NCBI GenBank assembly: GCA_030374765.1
Contig: JARGXX010000092.1
Location: 496,001 to 560,000, forward strand
Source: Agarophyton chilense
Taxonomy: Eukaryota > Rhodophyta > Florideophyceae > Gracilariales > Gracilariaceae
Length of the DNA stretch: 64,000 nt
Direction: 5' to 3'
Below the pieces are notes generated by a model that was not told the origin of the DNA, did no database searches, and saw nothing but the letters and a program-made list of their open reading frames with translations. A program made the translations under genes and the position numbers. Of the stretch, positions 1-11,509 are shown piece after piece; position 1 is the stretch's first letter; the number at the start of each line of letters is the position of its first letter.

Positions 1-1
1 A

Positions 2-1999
2 TCGAACCGTCAAGCGGATTTGGTGCCCCCGGCCCCGCCTAGGCCGAGGAGCTCAATTCCCGAAGTCCGGAACAATTCCGGTATCGATCTGGACACTCGG
101 AGAGCACCCTCAGTGGTTTCAGGTCCTCGAGAGGTCGTGGCTGTGGGCCCAGCTCCGGTGGTGGAGACCCCCTCAGCAGCACCCCGAAGTCGGGCCGACC
201 CTGAATTACAGCGCCTGGAGACTCGAATCGATATCGCCAACGCGGCTCACGTCGAGCTCCTTCAGGAGGTTACTACCCTCCGCCTCAGGATGGAGGACGC
301 CCAGGTGCGGGGAGTCGCCGATGACCTTCGTACCTTGAGGAGGGATGTGAACTCCCTTTTGGAAAGCTTTGGTACCCTTGGGGTCTTTATCCAGGAGTAC
401 CGGAGCCTCGTGGAGGAACACCGCGTGCAAGCGGAACGCTTCGGAGCTCGGCTGGACACCCTCGAGGCCATTATCCGTATGGACGGAGACACAGAAGCCT
501 CGAAGGATAAACCCGATGTTTCGGAAGACGAAGAACACCGCTCCGCTAAATGGGACCGCCGCAAGTCCAAGAAGAGGGTTCACCTCCAAGAGGACTTATT
601 GGATTCCGATCCCAATCGCTCGTCATCGAGTTCGTCCTCCGAATCTTCGGATAGTGAAGATGGACGCCGGTCATCCCGGGCGACTCGGTCGAAGGCTACT
701 TACACCTCTCAAGGGGCAATCCGTACCCGGAAGAAGGGTAGGAAACACCTTGGATTAAAGGAGCTGAAGCCAACGAATCCTCTCTATCGGAAGCTGCTAT
801 CGTACCGCTATTACCGGTTGGATAACCCTTCGGGACATCGAACATCCCGCGGAACGGGTAGGGTCAAGGACTACATGAAAAGGCTGAGCATCACCCTACA
901 GAAGAGGGAGTTCAGAGGAACAGACCCAATTCTGGTGCTCGATTTCCTTGCGAGGTTCGTCCAGGAGGCTGACATCCTCGGTATGAGTGAAGCGCAAGCG
1001 TATCTAGCATTACCCTATTTCTTAAAGGGGATGGCTGAAGACCAGTTCAACTCCGTCCGTGGATCATCCCGAGCCTCGGAAGGGGGAGTCACGTGCTGGC
1101 CCGAAGCGGTGCAGTACCTCTTGAGGGCATACGCTACTGGAATTGCGATTCAGGAAGCAATCCTTGCATTAAGGGATACGCGGTAGAAGCCGATGGAAAC
1201 CGAAACGGTGTATTCAACTCGCTTGAATAAAGCGTTTCACCGATGCGGGAATGTATTCCCCGCCTACGAGAGATGCACCATGTTTGTGGATGGTTTGGAC
1301 CCCTCGATAAGGGCATTGGTTGCCCGACATCGGGAAGAGAAGCGCAAGCTGACCTACTTGGAACTGGTTCAGTACGCCCAGGCTGAGGGGGATACTCTCC
1401 GTGCCCGGCAAAACCAAAAGAGTCGGCCGACACGTGCACTCCTCGCCAATGGAGGTAACTCGTCTTTGTCACTCGCAGGAGGCCCTGCCCCTGTGGGGGC
1501 CAATGATAACATTCACTTCATGGGAAGTAACCCCGAATCTATGGGTACGTCTGAGTTGCCGTCGACATCTGCTCCGACTACGGATGAAGACCCTGCGCTC
1601 TATACCCAAGGACGGAGGGTGCCAGCCGCATCGCTACCTTTTGCAAATACCGCTGCTCGGTTCTCTCGCCCCGGATGGAGGGATACAGCACCACGTCGCG
1701 TGGATTCACGTCCACAACCGAACCTGGCAGAGCTGATTTGCTATTTATGTTACCTCCGTGGTCACAAAGCACCAGACTGCACATTTCCCCTGCGGGAGGG
1801 TTCACGAATTATCGCTCAGTACGAGGCTCTGACCCCTGAGGAGAAAGCTCGAGTTCCGAGTAGGTCCTATGAGGAACAAAGGATACTCCGAGCTCACCTT
1901 GCTGACAGGGATACAGAACTTGTACCCGCGAACGGGGAACAACCGGTCCTTTTCGAGGCAGCTGCACCGAATTCGGTGGGGTCGGCTTCGAAAAACTAA
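2..1999 (+). pseudogene. gag: E1 gag, N-terminus missing, one in-frame stop
   Basis: Capsid/nucleocapsid polyprotein of E1, open from base 2 in the frame that ends with TAA at 1997-1999. A TAG at 1184-1186 stands where E3 gag has a Gln codon (CAG), so it is a point nonsense mutation. Seen in order: a Pro-rich N-terminal part, a Ser/Asp/Arg-rich stretch near 600-690, the conserved capsid-like region also found in E3 (about 760-1420), and a CX2CX4HX4C zinc knuckle near 1738-1779. The knuckle is the RNA-binding motif usual in gag. The next gene, pol, lies in the -1 frame and its reading frame is open across the gag stop. Confidence 0.85.
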
Positions 2000-2970
2000 A
2001 CTTGGGAGTCTCCCCTGCGGGAGGGGCGTCTTCTAAGCCGGAGTTGAAGACGCCCGAGGCGCTCCAGCTTCGCTCCCCAGCTGTGACTATCCTTTAAAGG
2101 AGAACGGCTGACACCGACGTTAACTCGGGATTCTTTAGTGTCCTCCGTCGCCCGTGGATACGGTCCCGTAATCTCCGTATTCGGGATCGAGTTTTGGTAA
2201 TGGCCAAGCGGAATTATAAAGAATTCGCCGACTTCGGCCTGTCCAACCAGTTTATGGTTCGTCAAATATCTGTCCTGGATACAGGAGCCGCTCCTAACAT
2301 AATTCATGTTGAATTGTTACCCCCGCTGCTCCGGGTTCAAGTTCGTACCCGTACACGTTTGGATATCGCCGATGCGAACAACAACCCGCTACGGACACTG
2401 GATACAATTTCCCTCATGGTGAGGTTAGGCTCCTATCTCGTTCAGCTAGAGTTTATTGTATGCAAGTCACTTGCAGCACCAGTCATACTGGGTTGTGACT
2501 TTTGCGACCGCTTCGTGGAAGCCATCCGTCCTCGGAATAGAACTGTGGAACTCGAAGACGGGTCTACGATCCCAATCGTTCGTAAACCCTTACAGGGAGC
2601 AGCGCGAACACGCGTTCCTCTCCCTGTCGCGCAGGAATCTGTGAAGGACCCGGTGTCTACACGGGTAAAGGTTGCGAAGTCAGTGGCTATCCCGCCAGAA
2701 ACCCAGGTTTGGGTCACAGTTGTTACCAAGAAAATTGGTGTGCATGTGGTACAACCGAACCGGTCTCTGTATACGCGGCGTCAACTCGCCCTTGCGAATG
2801 GGGTTGTCTCCGTGGAACCAGATAAACCTTTCAAGGTTTTGGTAGCCAACTTTGGAAAGACAAAGCAGCATTTGGTCAAACACCAGATCCTGGGTTCTTT
2901 TCTTCCACACCCGCATGCGGTCGTACCTACAAAGATCTCTATCGCAGAGGTCCTTGGTGTGGCGGACTTT

Positions 2971-2984
2971 AAGGAGGGAGAGGA
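2971..2984 (+). promoter_or_regulatory. E1 internal polypurine tract 1
   Basis: Reads aaggagggagagga inside the protease-RT linker (encoded KEGED). It closely matches the 3' polypurine tract of the same element and sits at the same place as matching tracts in E2, E3 and E4. Confidence 0.5.
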
Positions 2985-5900
2985 CACTGCCGAAATCGCG
3001 GAAGAAGGTGAGCATACGACTGCAGCTCCACACCCTGAACACTTTAAACCTCAGGAGGTTACGGCCCCTATCACAGGAGCAGACCAGACGGATCCTGTTC
3101 AGGAATTGGAGAAATGAGATCTCAACCATGTACCCGCATCTCCTCGGGAGAAGCTGAGGCACATGCTTCGTGAATTTACCCCCATGTGGGATGGTTCCCT
3201 TGGAACTATTGGGATTACAGAACACCGCATCGACTTGTTACCGAACACTCGGCCTATTGCCCAACACCCTTACAGGGCTGGACCGAAAGCTCGGGAAGAG
3301 GAGAAATCTCAGGTGGAGAAGATGCTTAAAGCGAGCGTAATTGAACCTGCCCAGTCCGCTTGGGCCACACCAGTGGTGTTAGTTCCGAAACCGGATGGAT
3401 CGTGGCGTTTTTGCATCGATTACAGACGCATGAACGAGGTAACCATTAAGGATGTGTACCCGATCCCTCGGATGGACGAATACATCGACTCCCTTGGGAG
3501 CGCTACTGTTTTCTCTACCCTCGACGCCCATTCGGGCTACTGGCAAGTCCCTATTAGGGAGGAAGATCGAGACAAAACGGCTTTCGTGTGTCATCAAGGA
3601 CTTTTCCGATTTCGGAGGATGCCTTTTCGGTTGACAAATGCCCCCGCAACGTTTCAACGGGCGATAGACATTCTGTTGGCTACCTTCAAGTGGAGGACGT
3701 GTCTAGTGTATTTAGACGACATTTTTTTCTTCTCCAACAACCTGGATGGCCACCTCGAACACGTCAGGGACGTAATGAAGATACTCCGCGACGCGGGAAT
3801 CACCTTGAAACTCAAGAAGTGCGAGTTTTTCACCGATTCGGTTAAGTATCTGAGTCATATCATCCGTCCCGGACAGCTTCCAATCGATGAAGTACGAGTG
3901 AAATCCTTGAAGGAAGCAAAACACCCGAAAACTCAAACGGAGTTGCGATCCTTCTTAGGTCTGTGTAACGTGTATCGCCGATTCGTCCCGAACTTTGCGG
4001 ATATTGCCACCCCCCTCAACAGGCTCCTGACGAAGGGACAACCAGTTGAACTGGAACCTTTTGGCGACGCCGAAGCGTCTGCTTTCACGGCACTGGTGAA
4101 TGCCGTAACATCACCGCCAATCTTGGCTCTACCCAATCCTGGGCTCCTTGACGAAGTGGACACAGATGCTAGTGCAAACCAAGTAGGGTGGGCACTGTTC
4201 CAATCCTCTGAGGATGGTGAACGTCACCCTATTGGGTACTGGTCACGTTCCCTGAATGTCCATGAAAGAAACTACTCGGTCTCCGAGAAAGAATGTTTAG
4301 CCGTTGTGTGGGCCTTAGCTACACTTCGCCCCTATCTGATGGGTACTCGTTTCAAAGTCCATATGGACCACGCATGCTTGCATTGGCTCCTGGAGATCTC
4401 CGAACCCTCGGGCCGCCTTATGCGCTGGCGTCTCCGACTGTCGGAATTCGACTTCGAGATCCTGTACAAGAAAGGGAAGCTGAACACTCAGGCTGACGCA
4501 CTATCCCGCTTGGGAACCACAGCGGAAACGGAACCCTACGAGGACAATGAAATCCCATGCTTTATGGTGTCGGACCTCGAGGAAGGAGCTCAACAGCTGA
4601 CGGATGATGTTTGTGACGATATACTCGTCAACGAGAGTCTGGATTCGCCGACCGGCTCCTTTATACCTATCTCTCCAGAGGATATGATACGCGAGCAACA
4701 GCTCGACCCATTCTGTACACGGATTCGGGCTCGCCTCAACGGAGGATTTCAGTTACCTTTCGAGGAAGACGATCAGGGTTACCTACTCAGGACCGTTGGA
4801 CCTCGCCCGAGGATAGTGGTGCCGCACACCCTACAACAGAGGGTATTACACCTTACTCACTATGTGAAGGTTGGCGCCCACCCCGGGGGAAGAAAACTGT
4901 ACCTCACGTTGAGAAGGGACTTTTACTGGCCGGCAATGGCATTCGATTGTTACGCCGTTAGACGGGCCTGCACCAATTGCGCCAAGAATGACGTCAAACT
5001 TCGGAAGCACTCTAAGAAGTTGACGCTGTTCCCGGCACGGGCTCTACCTCGAATTCGTGGCCATAGACATCCTAGGGGAGTTTATCAGGACGCCCCGAGG
5101 TCATCGGTATCTGCTTGTCATTTCTGACAGATTCTCTAAGCTAACGAGAACTGTGCCGCTAAAGCGGATCACCGCCGCTACCGTCGGGCAAGCGCTCGTG
5201 ACCCATTGGGTGTTCGTATATGGACCGCCGGTGCAGTTGTTATCCGACAACGGAGGGCAATTCGCATCAAAGTTCTTTCAGGATGTATGTCGAATCCTTG
5301 ATGTAAGGAATTTATTTGTTACTACGTATCACCCTCAGAGGAATGGCCAGGTGGAGAGGTTTAACCGCACGATACTCAACGCTTTGAGATCGTATGTTGC
5401 GGATCACCCCAAAAATTGGGAGTTGTACACAGACGCTATCACGTATGCATACAACACCCAGGTACATCGGGTTACTTCGTTATCCCCATTCGAACTGGTA
5501 CTGTCGAGGACACCGCCGCTGGTCGCCATCGAGGCTCAACCGACGCTGTCGACGTACCCGTCACCGGGATTGTACCGAGAAGCCTGGAAGGAGTGGCTTA
5601 CGAAGATGGTGCCGATAGCCCGGAAAGCAATGGACAAAGCTCAACGCGCCTACAAGAAGGACTTTGACAATCGGGTTCGCAAACCTCTACCTCAGGTGGA
5701 GCCCGACGACTTCGTCTTCCTTCGAAAGGAATACTACAATCCTGCAAAGGAACGCAGGCACAAGCTTTCTCCAATTGTGGACGGACCCTATCGTGTGGTT
5801 TCTGTAGACTTGGACACGGTGGTATTGGATATCGCTAACCGCCATGAACGGATCTCCAGGGACCGCATCACACGAGCGCCCAACCCAAATGTGGAAGTGT

Positions 5901-6130
5901 TGACGGCACCAACGCCCTCCACAGGGGATGATTCAACGGAAGTTAACCCGTCAGGCGGAGATTCGAACACCCACCCCATTATACTTCCGCACCCGGAACG
6001 TGGTTTAACCGACCTACCGGAAACTTCGGATACTCCCGAACCTGGGTCCGCTCCCTCAAGGGCCCAGTCAACGAACTCTTACAGAGTTACTCCCCCACCG
6101 GAGGTAATCAAGCCTCCTGGCTCTCCATCT

Positions 6131-6147
6131 AAGGAGGGGGAGGAGGA
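6131..6147 (+). promoter_or_regulatory. E1 internal polypurine tract 2
   Basis: Reads aaggagggggaggagga inside the integrase-chromodomain linker (encoded KEGEED). Its first 12 bases are identical to the 3' polypurine tract at 9694. Confidence 0.5.
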
Positions 6148-6232
6148 CTTAGTTCTTCGCAGCACGATGTTTCGGCGTCAGCCAGTCGCCCTAACAGGGA
6201 ATCTAGTTCTCACAGTGAGACGGAAAGCCTGA

Positions 6233-7347
6233 CCGAGCCAGCGACAGAGAAGTCAAAACCCCAGCGTATGGGTAGCGACATCACCGCCGACCCAGCCGAG
6301 CACGACGTCAGAAAATATGACGAAACCCCGCTCAGGGAGAGTCGTGTGGAGAACTCCGCACCCGGAACGCCTACAGAGCCGACGATCACCCGCCGCCGCG
6401 GACGAGACACTGAGGTGTCGCACACTCAAACCCCGCTTTCTCGGGAACGAGCTGTGTCAGCGGACCCGCACGGGGAAGATCTCGACGACGAGGTTGACCA
6501 AATTTGGCTCTCCGTTATGAAATGAGAATAGGAACTCCTATGGAGACACTGGAACCCTCAGGAATGGGAAAGAAATGAGTGAGGCCCGTCGGGGACAGCT
6601 CAAGAGAGTGCTTGCGCGTGTCAAAAGCGCGACCTCACATCCGCATATGCAGATTTCCCCGCACAAGGAACGGTCACCCCACACGCGGCGCCCGCGCATT
6701 TGTGTGGCACACGTCGAATGGCACCGAGCCAATCAAAAGGCTCTGACGACCAACCGTCGCGCAAACCACCTCCGTCGCACGGCGCGTTGCACGGGAGCAA
6801 CCTTCGTCCCTGTAGCTCGGGTTGACGTTGAAGTCATACCCCCATGAGATTGGAGACGCTACCGCGTCGCGGTTTCTCAACCGTCACAATATCTAAGAAC
6901 ACTGTTGTTATCGGGAAGATCTCAGCTTTAAGAAAAACTCAAGACTGGGCCGTGTTGACTCCGTAGACGGAAGTTACAATGTAGTCCACAGGCCACTCGG
7001 CGCCGTTTGGACGAAGTGCTGAGACCCGCTCGCAACACGGAAAAGAACCCACCGGGGTGTGTCTAGAACCTATGTTGACACCCTCAAGGGAACTAGAGCG
7101 TTCCAAGATGGAAGAGAAGCCCGAACAGGGAAAAGTGTACCCGCAGGAATTCGTTATCGATCGCATCGTGCGTCACATCTACACCCCCGAGGGAGAAGTT
7201 CGCTACCAAGTCCGATGGTACGGATTCTCTCCTGATGAGGATACAGTGGAACCGATTGAGCACCTTCAGAGGTCTAAGGTTTTATCCTATCACCGACGCG
7301 CTCGGGTAACCTTGCCTCCAAATCTGGATCGTGCCCAAGTCGGGTAA
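6233..7347 (+). pseudogene. E1 pol tail: disordered linker and chromodomain
   Basis: After the stop at 6230-6232 the linker continues in shifted frames (for example an open stretch 6268-6525, rich in Pro, Arg, Glu and Thr) and then a clear chromodomain at about 7129-7290, in the open frame 7057-7347. Landmarks are EFVIDRIVRH, YQVRWYGF and VEPIEHL. Phe, Trp and Phe fill the positions that form the methyl-lysine cage in HP1-type chromodomains; the usual Trp of the TWEP motif is Val. In chromoviruses this domain is fused to integrase and directs insertion to modified chromatin. In E3 the same stretch is nearly one continuous reading frame with integrase, so the breaks here are decay. Confidence 0.8.
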
Positions 7348-7768
7348 GCCACCACGGGAACTGGTGTGGATGGGACCTCGAAGTGAGGAAGATGTTGGAC
7401 CTCTGAAGAGGAATTGAGGAGAGTATCCCGAAGAACACGTATTGAGAGGGAATGTCTACCGGTCCTCGGCCTAGCGCCGTTAACCGGGGAACACAGCACC
7501 GGTTATCGGGACGGTTTATGATAAAAAAAGGAAAAGAAGATCCACGAAGTGGAGAAGAAGATTAAGAAGAAGATTGGACCCTAGGAAGGGAAGAAGATGA
7601 AGACGAAGATGAAGAAGATGAAGGCGAAGATGAAGAAGATCCTAAGAAGGAATGAAGAAAATGAAGTAGAACTAAAGATCTTAGGAAGGAAGAAGAAAAG
7701 AAGTTATGCAAATAAGAAGTTTACTATTGTCGCCAAGCTATTGACTCTACAATTGCCCGAAGGCGGAA
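7348..7768 (+). other. E1 convergent intergenic region with purine-rich tract
   Basis: Between the ends of pol and the antisense gene. From about 7525 to 7700 it is a run of GAAGAT/GAAGAA-type units on the plus strand. No gene is credible here; the Lys/Glu-rich open frame 7597-8070 is a product of the repeat. E4 has a purine-rich tract in the equivalent place (minus strand, about 37990-38140), and E3 a shorter one near 31036-31058. Confidence 0.6.
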
Positions 7769-9664
7769 CTACGGAAAGCCCGAGGAGTTACCCGCCCCAC
7801 CGTTGGGATTCTGACCCTGATGATACGCCGAGGCGAAAGCCGACATCTGGCTCACATCCGTCATACCCGGGGGAATCGGAATGCCCGCGTTCACGAGGCC
7901 TTGTCGCACACTATCCGCTTGCGGAGGGGCAACCGGCGCCTGCACAAGGGTGTTCACACCCCACCCGGAAGGAGCAGATGGACCGCCACCGGATGCATTC
8001 GCCGCCGCAGCTGAGGTCGTTCCCACTGGTTGGAAGGGTGCAGATGGCTCCACAGGGAGTACTCCACTAGGAGCTGGCATGTCATTATACAACGCTGGAT
8101 CGTCCAGGTCTACTGGAGGCTTGTACTCGTAATCGTCGGTATAAATGAACCTCGTCGGGTGTCCCACCGGCATCGGTCGAGGCGAGTCCATCAGCGCCCG
8201 TGCTTGCGCCGCGCTGATGCGAACCCCTTCGAAGTGATTGTAATAGACCCAGTTACCGGAGCCCGAATCGTACTGGCCAGGAGACTTGTCTCGCGCGGAT
8301 CCTTCCCCTGCAGGCTGATTTTCCACTGGAACTCGATCCCATTGGGTGTTGTCGATCACGTCCAAGATTGGATACAGGTTCTGCACGTTGCTGACCGAAC
8401 CCAACGCTGGGACAAGGTCGATCTGACGCATGATGGTCCGTAGCATTGGAGGAATATACCAGATACGGAAATGGTCATGAGCATCCCTGAGGAGGTGCGC
8501 CGCTACGCGGGCTGCCCACTCGGCTGCAACGAGGGCCCATTATCCCGAGTTCGGGTCGTGCATCAAACGAGACCCGATATAGTAGATGCATGGGGGCAGT
8601 TCAGCAAAGCACCCTCGGGGGACCTCGACCTTACTCCACCAAGCTGGAAGGGGCACGAATCGCCCAACCTTCGCCGTGTTACGGATACGCTCCAGTTCCA
8701 CGTGAGGATACTGGACAAGGAACCCGAAACGGGAGCGCGAGCGGCGCTCGAAGCGCAAGCGTCGATCGAACCCATACTGGGTAAACTGCCGTTGAAGGTA
8801 CCTGAATTCAGCCCGAAGGATGGGACGACTCCATTGGAGCATATCTTCTCGGAGAGGAAAACCCGGTCCGCGGAACTCGGCTTCGGGAAAGGCTGCCAGG
8901 TTATCCCCGTAGGAGACCTCACCGTACGTGCGGTAATAGGCGACATCGAACGCGTACTCCGGGGGAACCAGATGGTCAAAGCGTGACCTTTCCAATCGCT
9001 GGTAGGCCAAAGCCGCCATCGCTGCGCGCGCCTTGTCCAGGGACTCCCCGCGACTGCGGTATAGATACTGAGGCTCTATGGCTACCCGCGCCCTCCAATC
9101 GGGAGAACGTACAACCTCGACAGGTAGGCCACCCGGCAATAAGCCGTCCTCCACGTGGGAGTCGATGAGCTCATCGTCGCGAACCGCTGTCGGATGGAAC
9201 CACGGAGGGCGGGAATATATCACCGGATCGGTAAGGGGACTCCACCTTCGAAAGGATTCGTTTGAGATCCAACCTCTGGAGTTTCCTACCAAGGGCATCG
9301 CATGAGCGGAATTCCACGCCACCGCGTTAATGTCCAAATCCTCCTGAGGATGTCGGTTGCTCGCCGAGGCGGAAGGTTAGGTACCTGACGGAGCCGCATC
9401 AAAACCGGAGAAATATCCACCCTGCCGGGGAGCTTCGTTGTCCGCCGGCGCGGAGGCCGACGGCCCCGAGAGTGGGTTGATGACGTATGGGTTCATTCCC
9501 TTGAGAGGGCTGGTTGAGACTGCTGTTGCGAGAAGTTGCTTATCGCCAAAAGTCGGAGGAGTAGAAGAAAGTTGTACCGATGTGCCGGTTTTGTGGCGAT
9601 CCTCAGAAGTGGTGAAGGACCCCATCGGGAGAGAAGTATATATAGTGACCGGAAAGCGAGACAC
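7769..9664 (-). pseudogene. E1 antisense gene (aORF), two in-frame stops
   Basis: A 632-codon frame on the strand opposite gag-pol, starting 43 bp from the 3' LTR and reading toward pol. It is interrupted only by TAA at 9377-9379 and TAA at 8540-8542; the second stands where E3 has Leu. Conserved blocks shared with E3 and E4: GGYFSGF near the N-terminus, PWFHPTAV, RPILRAEFR, the segment around RFGFLVQYPHVE, FAELPP, and a C-terminal GMTDVSQM region. No known domain is recognised, and no signal peptide or membrane segment is evident. The first codon is GTG at 9662-9664 with an upstream stop 30 bases earlier; an ancestral ATG may have mutated. Function unknown. Confidence 0.75.
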
Positions 9665-9693
9665 CCGCGGCTCGGAATGTTCTTCCTCGTCTT

Positions 9694-9706
9694 AAGGAGG
9701 GGGAGA
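9694..9706 (+). promoter_or_regulatory. E1 3' polypurine tract
   Basis: aaggagggggaga immediately before the LTR start tgtagtgcaac. It is the plus-strand DNA primer site of LTR retrotransposons. Confidence 0.8.
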
Positions 9707-10629
9707 TGTAGTGCAACGCCCAGTTAGGGGATACTTGAAGATGCAACTCATAGAATGAGGGTTGAACCCTCCGAGGGTTATGACTATAATCCCTTCTAAG
9801 GTGTGCTGAGGTGGCACGGTTTTCTGGGTAGAGTTCGCCTATGAAGAGAAGATTCGGATGGCCTATGGTTGGATTGGCCCCGTGATACACGTGGCTTAAT
9901 TGTGGCACCGATGTTCGGATATTTGTTAGAACGTTGGACTTTTGGGCCCTGACAGTGGGATCTCCACGTGTATGGCCCTGAGCAGGTGTGCACTACTGTA
10001 ATTAGTAGAGTTTAGTTAGTGGGCCCTACTTAGGGAGACGAGATCTGACAGTCCGAAGCTCAGAGTAAATGGGAACCAAGGTTGGTCTTCGATACCTTTA
10101 GAGGTTCTTCGTCGCCATCGTTTCGGCCTTACAACCCGGAACGGGCTCTGGTTAGCAACGCCTGCGTAGGGACACGACTCCACTTGGAGAGTGCCCACGT
10201 TTGGGTTCCGTGCAACCACCCCCTTGGGACCGCTCAGACGACCTGCGTGCACGAAACCCCGTGGGGGTTCTGCTTACTTGTTGCGTGCTTTTTGTGTTTC
10301 CTTCCGAGGACAGGTTTTCGCCCCTGTATTGGGTTTCTTTTGTTGTTTCGCCCCTTTTCTGGTTCTCGGGTCCGGTGCCTGTTAGTGCCCGACCCTCGCC
10401 CCGTTTTTCCTCTTCGCCGGATTTTCCCCCATTCTTTGGGATACCCATACCCATTCCCGACCCAACGATTTCTACCCCTCACCTCCGTCGGTACTGCCGG
10501 AATCCCCCGTGGGAGTAACACCCCACACTACTGGTGGAACGGAGGGCTCTGTCTCTGAGTCTGCCTCCCCCAGGGAGCAAGGCTTCAAACACCTTGAGAG
10601 CACTTCCCATCGCCGGGTTTTGCTCGACA
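9707..10629 (+). repeat. E1 3' LTR
   Basis: Starts tgtagtgcaac after the polypurine tract and is taken to end near tgctcgaca at 10629. Its second half follows the E3 and E4 LTRs in outline (pyrimidine-rich stretch near 10310-10440, then a tail ending in ...ACA). The partner 5' LTR is outside the window, so the end point is inferred from where similarity to the E3 LTR begins (about 10632). Small open frames inside it are not credible genes. Confidence 0.65.
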
Positions 10630-10933
10630 CACGTGAGAGCCGTTTTCCAGGACTTGGTTGTTTTTCCGCCTCGGGCGATACTTGTGAGATCTATGAGTAA
10701 TACCGCTTCTAGCGGGCTGGCGTAGCCAGGTGTATACGCGTCGTACGCGAAGTGCACCGGCGGCCGTGCGCCGTGGCCCCGATTCGGGTGTGACTTACCC
10801 ACGTGTACCACGGGTGGCCCAGGACAGGTTGGCACAGCATAGCCGGATATTTCTCTATTTATTTAGCTTTATTACACTAGGATAGGGAGCTCTTGACAGT
10901 ATTCTACACTATATAGTGCCAGGGCGATCTCGC
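10630..10933 (+). repeat. E3 5' LTR, left part
   Basis: Matches 33189-33485 of the right LTR from cgtgag onward with about 8 differences, four of them CG in this copy and TG or CA in the other. It includes the palindrome cactatatagtg at 10907-10918, a TATA-like candidate promoter. It is interrupted at 10933 by E2. Confidence 0.9.
10929..10933. repeat. Target site duplication of E2, left copy (ctcgc)
   Basis: ctcgc directly before the E2 LTR and ctcgc at 22505-22509 directly after the other LTR. The unoccupied site is seen once in the right LTR of E3 near 33486 (gatctcgccctgac). Confidence 0.92.
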
Positions 10934-11496
10934 TGTGAGATAGCGCCGAAAGGCGTGTAAGTTTCCTAGAGGCGCGATCCGTGCGGAGTCCGTAAGCGGG
11001 GCGTGCGTGTCACACGAGGCCGGTCGGGGAACGGTGACGCGTGGAGACGAGCGCCAGCACGGGGCGGTCGTAGGGATACTAGGCGGTTGGGAACGTCAGG
11101 CGCGATCGAGATACGTGCGAAGAGTCCGAACGGCTTGTAAACCTGTAGATATCCCGTGCGGAGTAACGCTTCAGGTCTGCTTTAGAAACGATACTTAGAC
11201 TAGGACGGTGGTGCTTACCCTTTACTGTTTGGAGGGTGGCAGGGAGCGGAGGTGCATAAGTAGTGTGCACCTCCGAGCTGCAACCCGCATTACAGTCCGT
11301 GGTGGCGCCTGCACCCACGTGGCGGAAATATCACGGGGTGGGGGACGCCAATTACCTACAACTATGCTACGTGTTAACCTTCTGTACATGTCCGTCCGGT
11401 GTGCCATCTTCGCACACGTGTGCGACCAGGCCACTTGCACTCAGTCCTGACCACGCCCTTCTTACCTGACAACCCGCTCGGATTCACTATACTACA
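10934..11496 (-). repeat. E2 3' LTR
   Basis: Direct repeat of 21942-22504 with about 18 substitutions in 563 bp by eye (about 3%) and no length change. It contains the inverted repeat ggaggtgca / tgcacctcc (11248-11256 and 11266-11274, 9-bp loop), unchanged in both LTRs. Confidence 0.95.
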
Positions 11497-11509
11497 GACC
11501 CCCCTCCTA
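11497..11509 (-). promoter_or_regulatory. E2 3' polypurine tract
   Basis: On the minus strand ctaggaggggggtc lies directly before the LTR start tgtagtatag. It is the expected plus-strand primer. Confidence 0.8.

Larger units (their letters stand above)
2194..6232 (+). pseudogene. pol: E1 pol: protease, reverse transcriptase, RNase H, integrase
   Basis: Polyprotein for proteolysis, reverse transcription and integration. Protease has LDTGAAP with the catalytic Asp at 2278-2280. RT has YLDD (Asp codons 3715-3720); the upstream PFGLTNAP motif reads PFRLTNAP here. RNase H has DTDAS and SEKECLAVVW. Integrase has a His/Cys zinc finger (about 4850-4990) and a DDE core with AIDILG, SDNGGQF and NGQVERFN. 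Breaks: TAA at 2095-2097 in the upstream pol frame, TGA at 3115-3117, and a single-base insertion near 5045 that moves the integrase core one frame on; the frame then ends at TGA 6230-6232. The first ATG is 2200, but similarity to E3 in the pol frame starts earlier, which argues for frameshift expression from gag. Confidence 0.88.
1..10629 (+). mobile_element. E1: Ty3/gypsy chromodomain LTR retrotransposon, 5' end outside window
   Basis: Order on the plus strand is gag, PR-RT-RNase H-INT, chromodomain, then a convergent minus-strand gene, a polypurine tract and a 3' LTR. The PR-RT-RH-INT order and the terminal chromodomain place it in Ty3/gypsy chromoviruses. The window starts inside gag, so the 5' LTR and PBS are not seen. 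Coding parts carry a few nonsense codons and one single-base insertion but remain easy to align with E3. The 3' end abuts the 5' LTR of E3 in the same orientation. Confidence 0.9.

Noticed and set aside
7597-8070. Lys/Glu-rich open frame on the plus strand
   Set aside because: It is the translation of GAAGAT-type purine repeats running into the antisense gene; no family resemblance.
8030-9305. Plus-strand open frames such as 8471-8986
   Set aside because: They are complements of the antisense gene, which has cross-copy conservation on the minus strand; the plus frames do not.
10082-10558. Several overlapping open frames on both strands
   Set aside because: They lie inside the E1 LTR, are GC-rich chance frames and are not kept in the E3 or E4 LTRs.
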